Below, piece after piece: positions 10,401 through 20,745 of a stretch of DNA of 64,000 bases. The stretch comes from an uncultured Winogradskyella sp. (GTDB lineage: Bacteria; Bacteroidota; Bacteroidia; Flavobacteriales; Flavobacteriaceae), in NCBI RefSeq assembly GCF_947498005.1, contig NZ_CANMIW010000008.1, positions 1 to 64,000 of the forward strand, given 5' to 3'. The notes below the pieces were generated by a model. That model saw only the letters and a list, made by a program, of their open reading frames with translations. It ran no database searches and was not told where the DNA came from. Both the position numbers and the translations under genes were made by a program. Position 1 is the first letter of the stretch, and every line of letters begins with the position of its first letter.

Positions 10401-10472
10401 AAATGATAATTGATAAATACTTACCAAACCAAATAAAAGCGCAAATAGCTTAATTATTCCTTTGTTTTGCAT
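7416..10472 (-). CDS. secDF: Protein translocase subunits SecD and SecF, fused (SecDF)
   Basis: Proton-driven inner-membrane accessory factor of the Sec translocon that pulls preproteins from the periplasmic side. At 1018 residues it is the fused form usual in Bacteroidota. Order: N-terminal membrane segment (about 8-25); SecD P1 region, including [13 protein letters not shown] and the [14 protein letters not shown] block; SecD membrane bundle with [26 protein letters not shown]; then SecF with its own first membrane segment, the periplasmic P4 region, and [24 protein letters not shown]. An acidic low-complexity insert (about residues 285-320) interrupts P1. Its P1 domain is duplicated in the neighbouring 301-aa lipoprotein. 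Confidence 0.97.
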   Translation of the reverse strand: [1018 protein letters not shown]

Positions 10473-10533
10473 TGTTGTTGATTTTAATATCGAATTGTAT
10501 ATTAGTATAAACTAGTTATCTAAAACTAGCGCG

Positions 10534-10564
10534 CAAATATAGCCTTTACACTATAATTCGACAA
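10534..10564 (-). promoter_or_regulatory. Housekeeping promoter of secDF
   Basis: On the minus strand a -33 TTG (10564-10562) is followed after 20 nt by TATATTTG (10541-10534), matching TTG-N(17-23)-TAnnTTTG. The predicted start site lies about 55 nt before the secDF ATG at 10472. This is the best two-block housekeeping promoter recognised in the window. Confidence 0.7.
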
Positions 10565-10646
10565 TATTTTTTATGAATTAGATGTTTAGCTTTTTGATTG
10601 ACAAAAGCTTATGTTTTGAAGTAGAATTTTTTCAGATTAAAATTCT

Positions 10647-11258
10647 TTAAACCATTGGTCCTGCTCTTACTTCAGGGATTTTGTAAGATGACGTATTTTT
10701 TAAAATTGCAGCTTTTTTATAAGTTGCAATAATAGAATTTACAATACAATTATTTGGTTCAGGATAAACCTGATTACCTAAGTTCTGTACTTTTAATGTA
10801 TGAGATTGATCTGTTTTATGATTAAACTCAGCCACTTGTGTTCCTTCTAAATCCCAGGCAATTGGTGTTTGGGCCTTAATTTCAGAAACATTAATCTTAT
10901 AATCATTTGCTTTCTGATTATCTGGAAACTCAGTGGATGACTGATCTGTTTTATTATTAAATATTTCAAAACCCTCTGCATTATACAGCGCATCTTGAAT
11001 TTGCATTACATCTGCGGTACTGTAATAAGTAATTCTTAATAGACCAGAATTACTTTGACCGATTGTAATATCAGAAACACCAATACTTTTAAGCTTTTCT
11101 TGAATAGACAGAATAGCGTTTTCACTTTCCTCAATTGAAGTAGTTTCATTTGAAAACTGAATAACAATTTGCTGATTTGGTGCTTCGCCTTGCTCAAAAA
11201 ACGTTCCTAAAAACGCTAAGAGTACAGCTAGTATTCCAAAATGCAATTTGGTTTTCAT
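10647..11258 (-). CDS. Small secreted protein next to secDF, possibly SecD-P1-related (203 aa)
   Basis: It has an N-terminal hydrophobic signal or anchor (MKTKLHFGILAVLLAFLGTF), then a stretch whose pattern (IEESENAILSIQEKLKSIG ... GLLRITYYST...IQDAL) resembles the base subdomain of SecD P1. The rest matches nothing I recognise. It lies between secDF (174 bp gap, with secDF's own promoter) and the SecD-P1 lipoprotein (39 bp gap), all on the same strand. CAAATATA (minus-strand TATATTTG, 11263-11270) lies 4 bp before the ATG. Relationship to SecD is an inference from weak similarity. Confidence 0.65.
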   Translation of the reverse strand: MKTKLHFGILAVLLAFLGTFFEQGEAPNQQIVIQFSNETTSIEESENAILSIQEKLKSIGVSDITIGQSNSGLLRITYYSTADVMQIQDALYNAEGFEIFNNKTDQSSTEFPDNQKANDYKINVSEIKAQTPIAWDLEGTQVAEFNHKTDQSHTLKVQNLGNQVYPEPNNCIVNSIIATYKKAAILKNTSSYKIPEVRAGPMV

Positions 11259-11262
11259 GGGA

Positions 11263-11270
11263 CAAATATA
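11263..11270 (-). promoter_or_regulatory. -7 element abutting the 203-aa gene start
   Basis: Minus-strand TATATTTG matches TAnnTTTG and ends 4 nt before the ATG at 11258, so a transcript started from it would be essentially leaderless. No -33 TTG is obvious. Confidence 0.4.
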
Positions 11271-11297
11271 AAAAAAATAAAGAAGGGACGTTTTTTA

Positions 11298-12203
11298 TTA
11301 TTTTTCAAGTTCTGTAACTTGTAAAAATTTCAGTTTTGGAATACGTTTATGAGAACTCAATATATACGATAGGTTTTGAGCTTCTTCTAAACTAAAATCT
11401 CCAGAAATTTGGCTGCGACCTCCTTTTATCGCTCCATTGCTAACCGTTGGTGCTGAGCGCACCACATCGTTAAGGCATATTGCTATACAAGTGCCAGTTC
11501 TGTAAGCATCATTTGTAACTTTCTCCCAACTATAAGCACCGTAATCATTCATATTAATACTTACTCCTGGCCTATTTAATTGATCAAAGTCTTGTATTAC
11601 TTCTGTGATATGACCTTCGTTGACCAATGCTCTTCCTTTATCGTTAGTCTTAACACCATAAATATTTATATAGCCATTTACTGGCTCGTCATACAAAAAC
11701 TTTAAATGCTTAAAATCTTCTTTAAAAAGTGTTTTAATATTTTCTTGATTTATAAATGTATTAAACGCTACAGTATCTGTAATCTTTACTGTAATAAGGC
11801 CTTTATCACTATAGGATTGCACCAATGTTTCTAGTATGCTCGATTTTTCATCATCTTGATTTAACTTGTCTGCATCAGATAAGAAAGTGAACACATCATA
11901 ATGGGAATAACATGGCCAAAAATCTAATTTTCCTTCATTTAGAATAATATTATTTATGCGTTCTATTTTAAAATCTGATTTGAGTTTAATTAAAATTTCA
12001 TCTTTAGAGTCCATAGTAACATCGACTCCTCCAGAAAACTTACTTAAACGTTTTTTAATCACTTCTAATGTTATTCTTTTAGCTTCGTTAGAAATATTCT
12101 CGGCATTGTCAAAACTATAACTAATCTCGTAAGCATACTTAGGTGTAAAATTAACACAAGAGTAAGCGAGGCAGATTACTAAAAAATAAAGTAGTTTTCT
12201 CAT
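11298..12203 (-). CDS. SecD P1-domain-like lipoprotein
   Basis: A 301-residue protein with a lipoprotein signal ([16 protein letters not shown], lipobox Cys16) and no later membrane segment. Almost its whole length parallels the SecD P1 domain of the SecDF encoded nearby. Examples are [13 protein letters not shown] against [11 protein letters not shown], and [20 protein letters not shown] against [20 protein letters not shown]. The strongest is [19 protein letters not shown] against [18 protein letters not shown]. It therefore looks like a free-standing, lipid-anchored copy of the SecD head and base, not a truncated pseudogene: the frame is intact and has its own signal sequence. A role at the Sec translocon or in lipoprotein handling is inference. 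Confidence 0.88.
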   Translation of the reverse strand: [301 protein letters not shown]

Positions 12204-12222
12204 TTTATGAATTTACATAAAA

Positions 12223-12258
12223 ATAAAAAAGACTGTATTTCTACAGTCTTTTTTATTT
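12223..12258 (-). terminator. Rho-independent terminator after mdh
   Basis: Stem GACTGTA/TACAGTC (12231-12237 with 12242-12248), 4-nt loop, flanked by A-run and T-run. It lies between the mdh stop (12278) and the start of the SecD-P1 lipoprotein (12203), so it separates these transcripts. Confidence 0.85.
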
Positions 12259-12277
12259 AAACAAAATATATTGAATC

Positions 12278-13204
12278 TTATAATTCTAAAAGTCCATTAG
12301 TTTTCTTAACACCTTCTGCACTTTCTGCCATGTGTGCCTTTTCTGCATCACTTAAAGGTACGTCAACAATCTTTTCAATTCCATTTCTACCTAAAATTAC
12401 TGGTACACCAATACAAAGGTCGCTTAATCCATATTCACCATCTAATAATGTTGAACAAGGGAAAATTTTCTTCTGATCACAAGCAATGGCTTGCACTAAA
12501 CCACTTACTGCTGCACCTGGAGCATACCAAGCAGAAGTACCTAATAATTTAGTTAATGTTGCACCACCTACTTTAGTATCTGCAGCTACTTGCTCTAAAC
12601 GTTCTTCTGATAAAAACTCAGAAACTTTAATACTATTTCTAGTAGCATGAGATGTTAACGGCACCATACCTTTATCGCTATGTCCACCAATTACCATTCC
12701 GTCTACATCACTAATAGGCGCTTCTAACGCTTCAGCTAATCTGTACTTAAAACGTGCAGAATCTAATGCGCCACCCATTCCTATAATTCTATGCTTAGGC
12801 AAACCTGTAACTTTATGAGCCAAATATGTCATAGTGTCCATTGGGTTACTAACCACAATAAGAATAGTATTTGGAGAATGCTCTACTAAACTAGTAGAAA
12901 CCGTTTTTACAATACCTGCGTTTATTCCAATTAATTCTTCACGAGTCATTCCTGGTTTACGAGGAATACCTGAAGTTATTACACAAATATCACTACCTGC
13001 TGTTTTAGTATAATCGTTTGTACTACCTGTTATTTTGGTATCAAAACCATTCAACGATGCACATTGCATAAGGTCCATTGCTTTTCCTTCTGCATAGCCT
13101 TCTTTAATATCTAAAATTACAACTTCTGAAGCAAAGTTTTTTATTGCAATATATTCTGCACAACTTGCACCTACTGCACCTGCGCCAACTACGGTTACTT
13201 TCAT
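12278..13204 (-). CDS. mdh: Malate dehydrogenase (NAD-dependent, LDH-like type)
   Basis: Interconverts malate and oxaloacetate in the TCA cycle, which pairs functionally with citrate synthase at 58536-59822. It has 308 residues. The Rossmann motif VTVVGAGAVGASCAEYIA is at the N-terminus, the substrate-loop arginines lie in SGIPRKPGMTREELI, and the catalytic segment is GGHSDKGMVPL. GMGGALDSARFKYRLAEAL is typical of the tetrameric LDH-like malate dehydrogenases found in Bacteroidota. A TAAATTTG -7 element lies at 13252-13259 on the minus strand. Confidence 0.96.
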   Translation of the reverse strand: MKVTVVGAGAVGASCAEYIAIKNFASEVVILDIKEGYAEGKAMDLMQCASLNGFDTKITGSTNDYTKTAGSDICVITSGIPRKPGMTREELIGINAGIVKTVSTSLVEHSPNTILIVVSNPMDTMTYLAHKVTGLPKHRIIGMGGALDSARFKYRLAEALEAPISDVDGMVIGGHSDKGMVPLTSHATRNSIKVSEFLSEERLEQVAADTKVGGATLTKLLGTSAWYAPGAAVSGLVQAIACDQKKIFPCSTLLDGEYGLSDLCIGVPVILGRNGIEKIVDVPLSDAEKAHMAESAEGVKKTNGLLEL

Positions 13205-13251
13205 AATTATTTATGTTTATTTAATGTGAAACTATGTGTTATAAACGAACA

Positions 13252-13259
13252 CAAATTTA
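13252..13259 (-). promoter_or_regulatory. -7 element for mdh
   Basis: Minus-strand TAAATTTG matches TAnnTTTG and lies 48 bp upstream of the mdh ATG; no good -33 box was found at proper spacing. Confidence 0.5.
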
Positions 13260-13280
13260 CGAATAAAAATACTTTAAAAG

Positions 13281-13316
13281 AAGAAAGCACAAGAGTAAAT
13301 CTTGTGCTTTCTTTAA
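13281..13316 (-). terminator. Strong terminator after the outer-membrane-like protein gene
   Basis: Perfect 14-bp inverted repeat AAGAAAGCACAAGA/TCTTGTGCTTTCTT (13281-13294 with 13300-13313), 5-nt loop, 20 bp beyond the stop of the gene ending at 13334. Confidence 0.85.
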
Positions 13317-13333
13317 TATTTAAAAAACTAAAA

Positions 13334-14380
13334 TTATCTTACACTAAAGGCAATACCAACGGTTGCTGTATTATATTCTTGAAATGTATAATCGGCAAAT
13401 ATTTTAAATATACTTAGGTTAATTCTTGCTCCTAAAGTTGCTCGCATTCCACTTGTTTCAAAATCTAGATTTATTGGATCTGTTACACTCACATCTTCTG
13501 GAAGTCCTGCAGTATTTCCGTTTTCGTCCTCAATATCGTAAGTTAAAATATAATCACCTTTCATTTTAGTTGTTGTTTTTCCGCTATTATATCCTGCACT
13601 GCCATATATTGTTAGTAGCTTAAAATCTAATGATGCTAGAGCCTGAACTGTCCATGTATTCATCTTAAATTCTGCTTCCCCATCCATTACTTGAACATTA
13701 TCTGAAGCATCTTCATCTGACATGGCGTAAGTAACACTCATGTTAGTAAAAGCGCCTAATATTGAAACGCTTAAAGGCGATTTATCTACTATCCCTAAAT
13801 ACTGTGTTAAATCGTGTTGCAAACCAAATCCTAATAATTTAGCCTCCACATCATCGTAACTTTGAGTTGGCACAAAACGTGCTTTTATATCAGTTTTAAA
13901 GGGTAAACCAAAACCAACTTGAACAGTTGGAGCTGGCACAGCATTAACAGGTAAGTCTTCTGTAATACCTCCTGGCATGGTAAAACTTACCACTTTGAAT
14001 GTACCATCTCCATTAGGAATTTCAACATCTACCATTACTTCTGTGTCATCCTCACTCATTATGGTTTGTATCTCTGACTCATTATTTGGTAACGATAAAT
14101 AAGAATAATCGCTAGGAATAAAAGCAAATGCCTTTGCCTCTTCTGGTACTAAAGAAGCATTAACGCCTATAGTTAAATCAAAGCCAAACTTTTTATGAAC
14201 TTTAGCCGTTGTTGCCCATCCACCGTTCATACTATACATTAATCCTTCCATTGCTGGATTTAAATAGTTTTGCGAAAGTAAACTAGCATCATCCGCAGCT
14301 AACAATATTGTTTCTAAGTCTTGAGCCTTAGCGAATTGAAAACATGAGATTAAAACTATTGTAGCGATTATTTTTTTCAT
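13334..14380 (-). CDS. Outer-membrane beta-barrel-like protein (DUF6588-like)
   Basis: A 348-residue protein with a signal peptide (MKKIIATIVLISCFQFAKAQ). Alternating hydrophobic strands and glycine/aromatic-rich turns end in a terminal 'FADYTFQEYNTATVGIAFSVR', a C-terminal aromatic strand characteristic of outer-membrane barrels. I recall similar flavobacterial proteins annotated DUF6588, but this assignment is from memory. Strong hairpin terminators lie just downstream (13281-13316) and before gyrB's terminator, so it is probably monocistronic. Function unknown. Confidence 0.75.
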   Translation of the reverse strand: MKKIIATIVLISCFQFAKAQDLETILLAADDASLLSQNYLNPAMEGLMYSMNGGWATTAKVHKKFGFDLTIGVNASLVPEEAKAFAFIPSDYSYLSLPNNESEIQTIMSEDDTEVMVDVEIPNGDGTFKVVSFTMPGGITEDLPVNAVPAPTVQVGFGLPFKTDIKARFVPTQSYDDVEAKLLGFGLQHDLTQYLGIVDKSPLSVSILGAFTNMSVTYAMSDEDASDNVQVMDGEAEFKMNTWTVQALASLDFKLLTIYGSAGYNSGKTTTKMKGDYILTYDIEDENGNTAGLPEDVSVTDPINLDFETSGMRATLGARINLSIFKIFADYTFQEYNTATVGIAFSVR

Positions 14381-14494
14381 CTGTCAAGGATTTAATTTGC
14401 CGTAAACATATGAAATTAATTTTAAAAACATCGCTTTATCGGATATTTAAACACTTTAAACGGATTAATCATTTAGGTAAATTCAGTCTAATCA

Positions 14495-14527
14495 AAAAAA
14501 AAAAAAACACCCTTTTACGGGTGCTTT
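14495..14527 (-). terminator. Terminator after gyrB
   Basis: On the minus strand CACCC-6 nt-GGGTG (14523-14519 with 14512-14508) is followed by a run of 14 T. It lies about 50 bp past the gyrB stop. Confidence 0.85.
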
Positions 14528-14573
14528 ATATATCTGAGAATGTCAGATTTCATATTAAATTTTAAAATTCTAA

Positions 14574-16833
<2,260 letters not shown>

Positions 16834-18498
16834 CTAGTATGCCTTATCGTGCACATTAGCAATTGCTCTTCCAGAGGGATCATTCATATTCTTAAACGCT
16901 TCATCCCATTCTAAAGCTGTTGCAGTACTACAAGCTACACTTGCTTCTTGTGGTACACTTAATGCTGCTGCATCACTTGGGAAGTGTCCTTCAAAAATAC
17001 TTCTATAATAATACTCTTCTTTATTTAAAGGTGTGTTAATTGGGAAACGGAATGCTGCATTCTCTATTTGCTCATCAGTAACTTCTTTATCAACGAGTTC
17101 CTTTAATGTATCAATCCAGCTGTAACCTACACCATCACTAAACTGCTCTTTTTGTCTCCATGCTACGCTTTCTGGAATCATATCTTCAAAGGCTTTACGA
17201 ACTACCCATTTCTCCATACGTTCGCCATTAATCATTTTATCTTTTGGGTTAATGCGCATAGCTACATCCATAAATTCTTTATCTAAGAATGGTACACGTC
17301 CTTCAATTCCCCAAGCGGCTAAACTTTTATTAGCTCTTAAACAATCGTACATATGAAGCTTATCTAATTTACGAACTGTTTCATCATGAAATTCTTCTGC
17401 ACTTGGTGCTTTATGAAAGTACAAGTAGCCTCCAAAAATTTCATCGGCTCCTTCACCTGATAATACCATTTTTATGCCCATAGATTTAATTACTCTCGCC
17501 ATTAAATACATTGGTGTTGAAGAACGAATCGTTGTGATATCGTAAGTCTCAATGTTATAAATTACATCTTTAATAGCATCTAAACCTTCTTGAATTGTGA
17601 ATTTAATTTCATGATGAACCGTACCAATATGGTCAGCTACTTTTTTGGCAGCAGCTAAATCTGGAGATCCTTCTAAACCAACAGAAAAGGAATGCAGTTG
17701 TGGCCACCATGCTTCTGTAGTATCATCAGATTCTACACGTTTTTGTGCATATTTTTTAGCAATGGCTGATGTTACTGAAGAATCTAATCCACCAGATAAT
17801 AAAACACCATAAGGTACATCGCTCATTAATTGCCTGTGTACAGCCGCTTCTAAAGCTTCCTTGACCTCAGCAATACTTGTTTCGTTATCTTTTACAGCCT
17901 CATACTCTGTCCAATCACGCTTATACCATTTTACAAATTCTCCATCTGTGCTAGAAATATAATGTCCTGGAGGAAATAATTCAATTTTAGTACAAATTCC
18001 TTCTAAAGCTTTTAATTCTGAAGCCACATAAAAAGTTCCGTTTTTATCCCAACCGATATATAGTGGAATAATGCCCATATGATCTCTTGCAATGAAATAC
18101 TCATCCTTTTCAGCATCGTAAATTGCAAAGCCAAAAATTCCGTTTAAATCATCTACAAAGTCTACACCTTTTTCTTGGTATAACGCTAGAATAACCTCAC
18201 AATCACTTTCTGTTTGAAAATCGTACTTTCCTTCAAACTGTTTTCTTATATCTCTGTGGTTATAGATTTCTCCATTGGCAGCTAACACCAATTTACTATC
18301 TGGACTAAACAGAGGTTGTTTCCCAGAAGCTGGATCCACAATTGCCAAACGCTCGTGCGCCATAATTACTTTATCATCACTATATATTCCGCTCCAGTCT
18401 GGTCCTCTATGACGAATTGCTTTGGCCATTTCTAAAACCTGTGGTCTTAAACTATCTACTTCTTGCTTTATATCAAACGCGCATACTATTCCGCACAT
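16834..18498 (-). CDS. asnB: Asparagine synthase, glutamine-hydrolysing
   Basis: Makes asparagine from aspartate, glutamine and ATP. It has 554 residues, close to E. coli AsnB. Cys2 (MCGIVCAFD) is the N-terminal nucleophile of the class II glutaminase domain, with HRGPDWSG and the ANGEIYNH block. The synthetase domain shows the PP-loop GVLLSGGLDSSVTSAIA, then SSTPMYLMARVIKSMGIKMVLSGEGADEIFGG. All key residues are present. It is bounded by its own terminator and divergent from the T9SS protein at 18671. Confidence 0.96.
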   Translation of the reverse strand: MCGIVCAFDIKQEVDSLRPQVLEMAKAIRHRGPDWSGIYSDDKVIMAHERLAIVDPASGKQPLFSPDSKLVLAANGEIYNHRDIRKQFEGKYDFQTESDCEVILALYQEKGVDFVDDLNGIFGFAIYDAEKDEYFIARDHMGIIPLYIGWDKNGTFYVASELKALEGICTKIELFPPGHYISSTDGEFVKWYKRDWTEYEAVKDNETSIAEVKEALEAAVHRQLMSDVPYGVLLSGGLDSSVTSAIAKKYAQKRVESDDTTEAWWPQLHSFSVGLEGSPDLAAAKKVADHIGTVHHEIKFTIQEGLDAIKDVIYNIETYDITTIRSSTPMYLMARVIKSMGIKMVLSGEGADEIFGGYLYFHKAPSAEEFHDETVRKLDKLHMYDCLRANKSLAAWGIEGRVPFLDKEFMDVAMRINPKDKMINGERMEKWVVRKAFEDMIPESVAWRQKEQFSDGVGYSWIDTLKELVDKEVTDEQIENAAFRFPINTPLNKEEYYYRSIFEGHFPSDAAALSVPQEASVACSTATALEWDEAFKNMNDPSGRAIANVHDKAY

Positions 18499-18644
18499 AA
18501 CTATTAATTTTAATTATTATTTATGATACAAATATGAAATTAAAGTTTTGATTTAAAAACACAAAAGAACATTTAACTTACAATTTGAAACTAAAAAAGG
18601 TGTTTTTGTAATCAAAAATAATTATAAAGGCTAAAACAGATTCT

Positions 18645-18652
18645 TAACTTTG
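18645..18652 (+). promoter_or_regulatory. -7 element for the BNR/T9SS protein
   Basis: TAACTTTG matches TAnnTTTG, 18 bp before the ATG at 18671. No -33 TTG at the right spacing. Confidence 0.45.
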
Positions 18653-18670
18653 TAATTTGAAAGTTAAAAT

Positions 18671-19948
18671 ATGAGAACTATAAAGTTGTTACTACTTTTA
18701 TTCGGAATGACTATCACAGCCCAGTCTTCTTGGCAAAGTGCTCCTAATATTATTTCAAACCCAAATGGCCAACGCTTTGATGATGTCTTTTTTTTAAACA
18801 GCAATTTAGGTTGGGCAGCAAATGGCTATTACGCTGCTGTCTACAAAACTACTGATGGAGGGCTCACTTGGACAGAGCAACTCAATGAAGACGACCTTTC
18901 TGATAGCTACTATTTTAGAAATATTGAATTCTTAAATGAAGATATAGGCTTTATTGGCACGTTGAATGGCACTGTTTTTAAAACTATTGATGGTGGTGCA
19001 AACTGGGCAGCAATTGAAAACATATCACCAAATCCAAATGCTATTTGTGGATTGAACGCTGTTGGCACGTCTACTGTTTATGGATGTGGCGCTTATTTTT
19101 CGCCAGCGCATATTATTAAATCTACCGATAGTGGAGACACTTGGACTTTTATAGACATGTCTAGTTACGCTGATGCTTTAGTTGAGATATCATTTATAGA
19201 TGAGAATATTGGTTTTGTTAGTGGTAAGGATTCAAATGGTGCCATTATTTTAAAAACTACAGATGGTGGATTAACTTGGACTGAATTATATAATTCAAAT
19301 ATACCTGGTGAATATGTATGGAAGATCCAAACTCTAGACAATAACAGCAATTTTGTTTTTGGAGCAATACAGTCGGTTTCTCCTTTTAACGGTAAACTTA
19401 TTAAATCTATTGATGGAGGCGCAAATTGGTTAGAATACGAAGCTGCAGAAACAGATATACAAGCGGTTGGCTTTTTAACAGAAACACATGGTTGGCTTGG
19501 TGGACATACCACTGGTTTTTACGAGACCTTAGATGGAGGCGACACTTGGACTAATCTTGAAACAGGAAATAATTTAAATAGAATTTTCGTCATTGATGAA
19601 ACTACTGCATTTGCTGCAGGAACTACTGTTTACAAATACACTAATGAAAGTTTAAGTGTCTCCGATTTAGAATCGGAAACCATAACTAAACACATTAACA
19701 TTAGCATCATAATAAACCCTATTACGGATTATATAGAACTTACCATTGACTATAAAAGTGATGACAATATTTTAATAGAACTCTATGATGTTAACGGTAA
19801 GCTTATTAAACAATTAAAGCGTGATGTTATCTTACAACCAATTATAAAAGATTACAAGTTTAATATTTCAGAATTAGCATCAGGAACCTATTTTATCAAC
19901 TTGCATAATAACTCAGGTAGATCTTCAATTAAAATTGTTAAATCTTAA
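18671..19948 (+). CDS. BNR/YCF48-like beta-propeller protein with T9SS sorting domain
   Basis: A 425-residue secreted protein with signal peptide MRTIKLLLLLFGMTITAQ. Six Asp-box-like repeats are visible: KTTDGGLTWTEQ, KTIDGGANWAAI, KSTDSGDTWTFI, KTTDGGLTWTEL, KSIDGGANWLEY and ETLDGGDTWTNL. These fit a YCF48/sialidase-type beta propeller. The last 80 residues form a type A T9SS sorting domain (ILIELYDVNGKLIKQL ... ELASGTYFINLHN ... SIKIVKS). It is therefore exported through the type IX system to the surface or medium. No catalytic site can be assigned. Confidence 0.88.
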   Translation: MRTIKLLLLLFGMTITAQSSWQSAPNIISNPNGQRFDDVFFLNSNLGWAANGYYAAVYKTTDGGLTWTEQLNEDDLSDSYYFRNIEFLNEDIGFIGTLNGTVFKTIDGGANWAAIENISPNPNAICGLNAVGTSTVYGCGAYFSPAHIIKSTDSGDTWTFIDMSSYADALVEISFIDENIGFVSGKDSNGAIILKTTDGGLTWTELYNSNIPGEYVWKIQTLDNNSNFVFGAIQSVSPFNGKLIKSIDGGANWLEYEAAETDIQAVGFLTETHGWLGGHTTGFYETLDGGDTWTNLETGNNLNRIFVIDETTAFAAGTTVYKYTNESLSVSDLESETITKHINISIIINPITDYIELTIDYKSDDNILIELYDVNGKLIKQLKRDVILQPIIKDYKFNISELASGTYFINLHNNSGRSSIKIVKS

Positions 19949-20025
19949 GTAATAATTGTAATCAACCCAATATTTTCACGACAACTTAAATTATAATCTT
20001 AAAAATTAATTCATTATCACAAATT

Positions 20026-20571
20026 ATGAAAAATTCAACATTTATTTCAAGTATTGCCATTGCCTTAATGGTATTTCTATCTTTTCAATTAAATGCTCAA
20101 GACTTTAAAGGTCTAGACAAAAGCCCTATGGATGCTGCATCTTATCCTAGTTCGTATAAAGAATCTAGTAAATTAGTAAAAATCACTTACAGTCGTCCTC
20201 AATTAAATGACCGTGAGGTATATGATTTAGCAAAAGAAAACCAAGTATGGAGGACTGGAGCTAATGAAGCCGCTGAAATTACATTTTACACGGACACAAA
20301 ACTTGGCGAAACAAATATAAAAGCTGGCACATATTCATTTTTTGTAATTCCTGAAGCATCAGAATGGACTGCTATAATTAGTACAGACCTTAATGTTTGG
20401 GGAAGCTACACTTATAACGAAGATAATGATGTTGCTCGTTTAACAATACCTGTAACTGAAGCTGAAGAATCTTTAGAAGCTTTTTCTATTGCTTTTGACA
20501 AAGGCGATAACGGAATAGAAATGCATTTAGGTTGGGGAACTGTTAGAGTTGCCGTTCCTTTTTCTATGTAA
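20026..20571 (+). CDS. DUF2911 secreted protein
   Basis: A 181-residue protein with signal peptide (cleavage near FQLNAQ) and the DUF2911 pattern: VKITYSRPQLNDREVY, then VWRTGANEAAEITFYTD, IKAGTYSFFVIP and EMHLGWGTVRVAVPF. The family is common in Bacteroidota, is probably periplasmic, and has no known activity. A strong terminator follows at 20598. Confidence 0.88.
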   Translation: MKNSTFISSIAIALMVFLSFQLNAQDFKGLDKSPMDAASYPSSYKESSKLVKITYSRPQLNDREVYDLAKENQVWRTGANEAAEITFYTDTKLGETNIKAGTYSFFVIPEASEWTAIISTDLNVWGSYTYNEDNDVARLTIPVTEAEESLEAFSIAFDKGDNGIEMHLGWGTVRVAVPFSM

Positions 20572-20597
20572 GTTGTTTGACACAATGCTAAACCTAT

Positions 20598-20636
20598 AAA
20601 GTTCCGACTATATTTAATATGGTCGGAACTTTTTTA
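20598..20636 (+). terminator. Terminator after the DUF2911 gene
   Basis: Stem AAAGTTCCGAC/GTCGGAACTTT (20598-20608 with 20622-20632), 13-nt loop, T-rich tail, 27 bp past the stop. Confidence 0.85.
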
Positions 20637-20745
20637 TTGGTCTTTAACTCGGTCTTATTAAAATCGTTAAATTAAGCTTAACAACATGGACAATACTAAT
20701 TTTTGCCAATCTTGAACTAAAAGGTCATCATTATCTAAACTACAT

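Noticed and set aside
11298..12203. SecD-like gene as a truncated secD pseudogene
   Set aside because: The frame is intact, a lipobox signal has replaced the membrane segments, and conserved P1 residues are kept.
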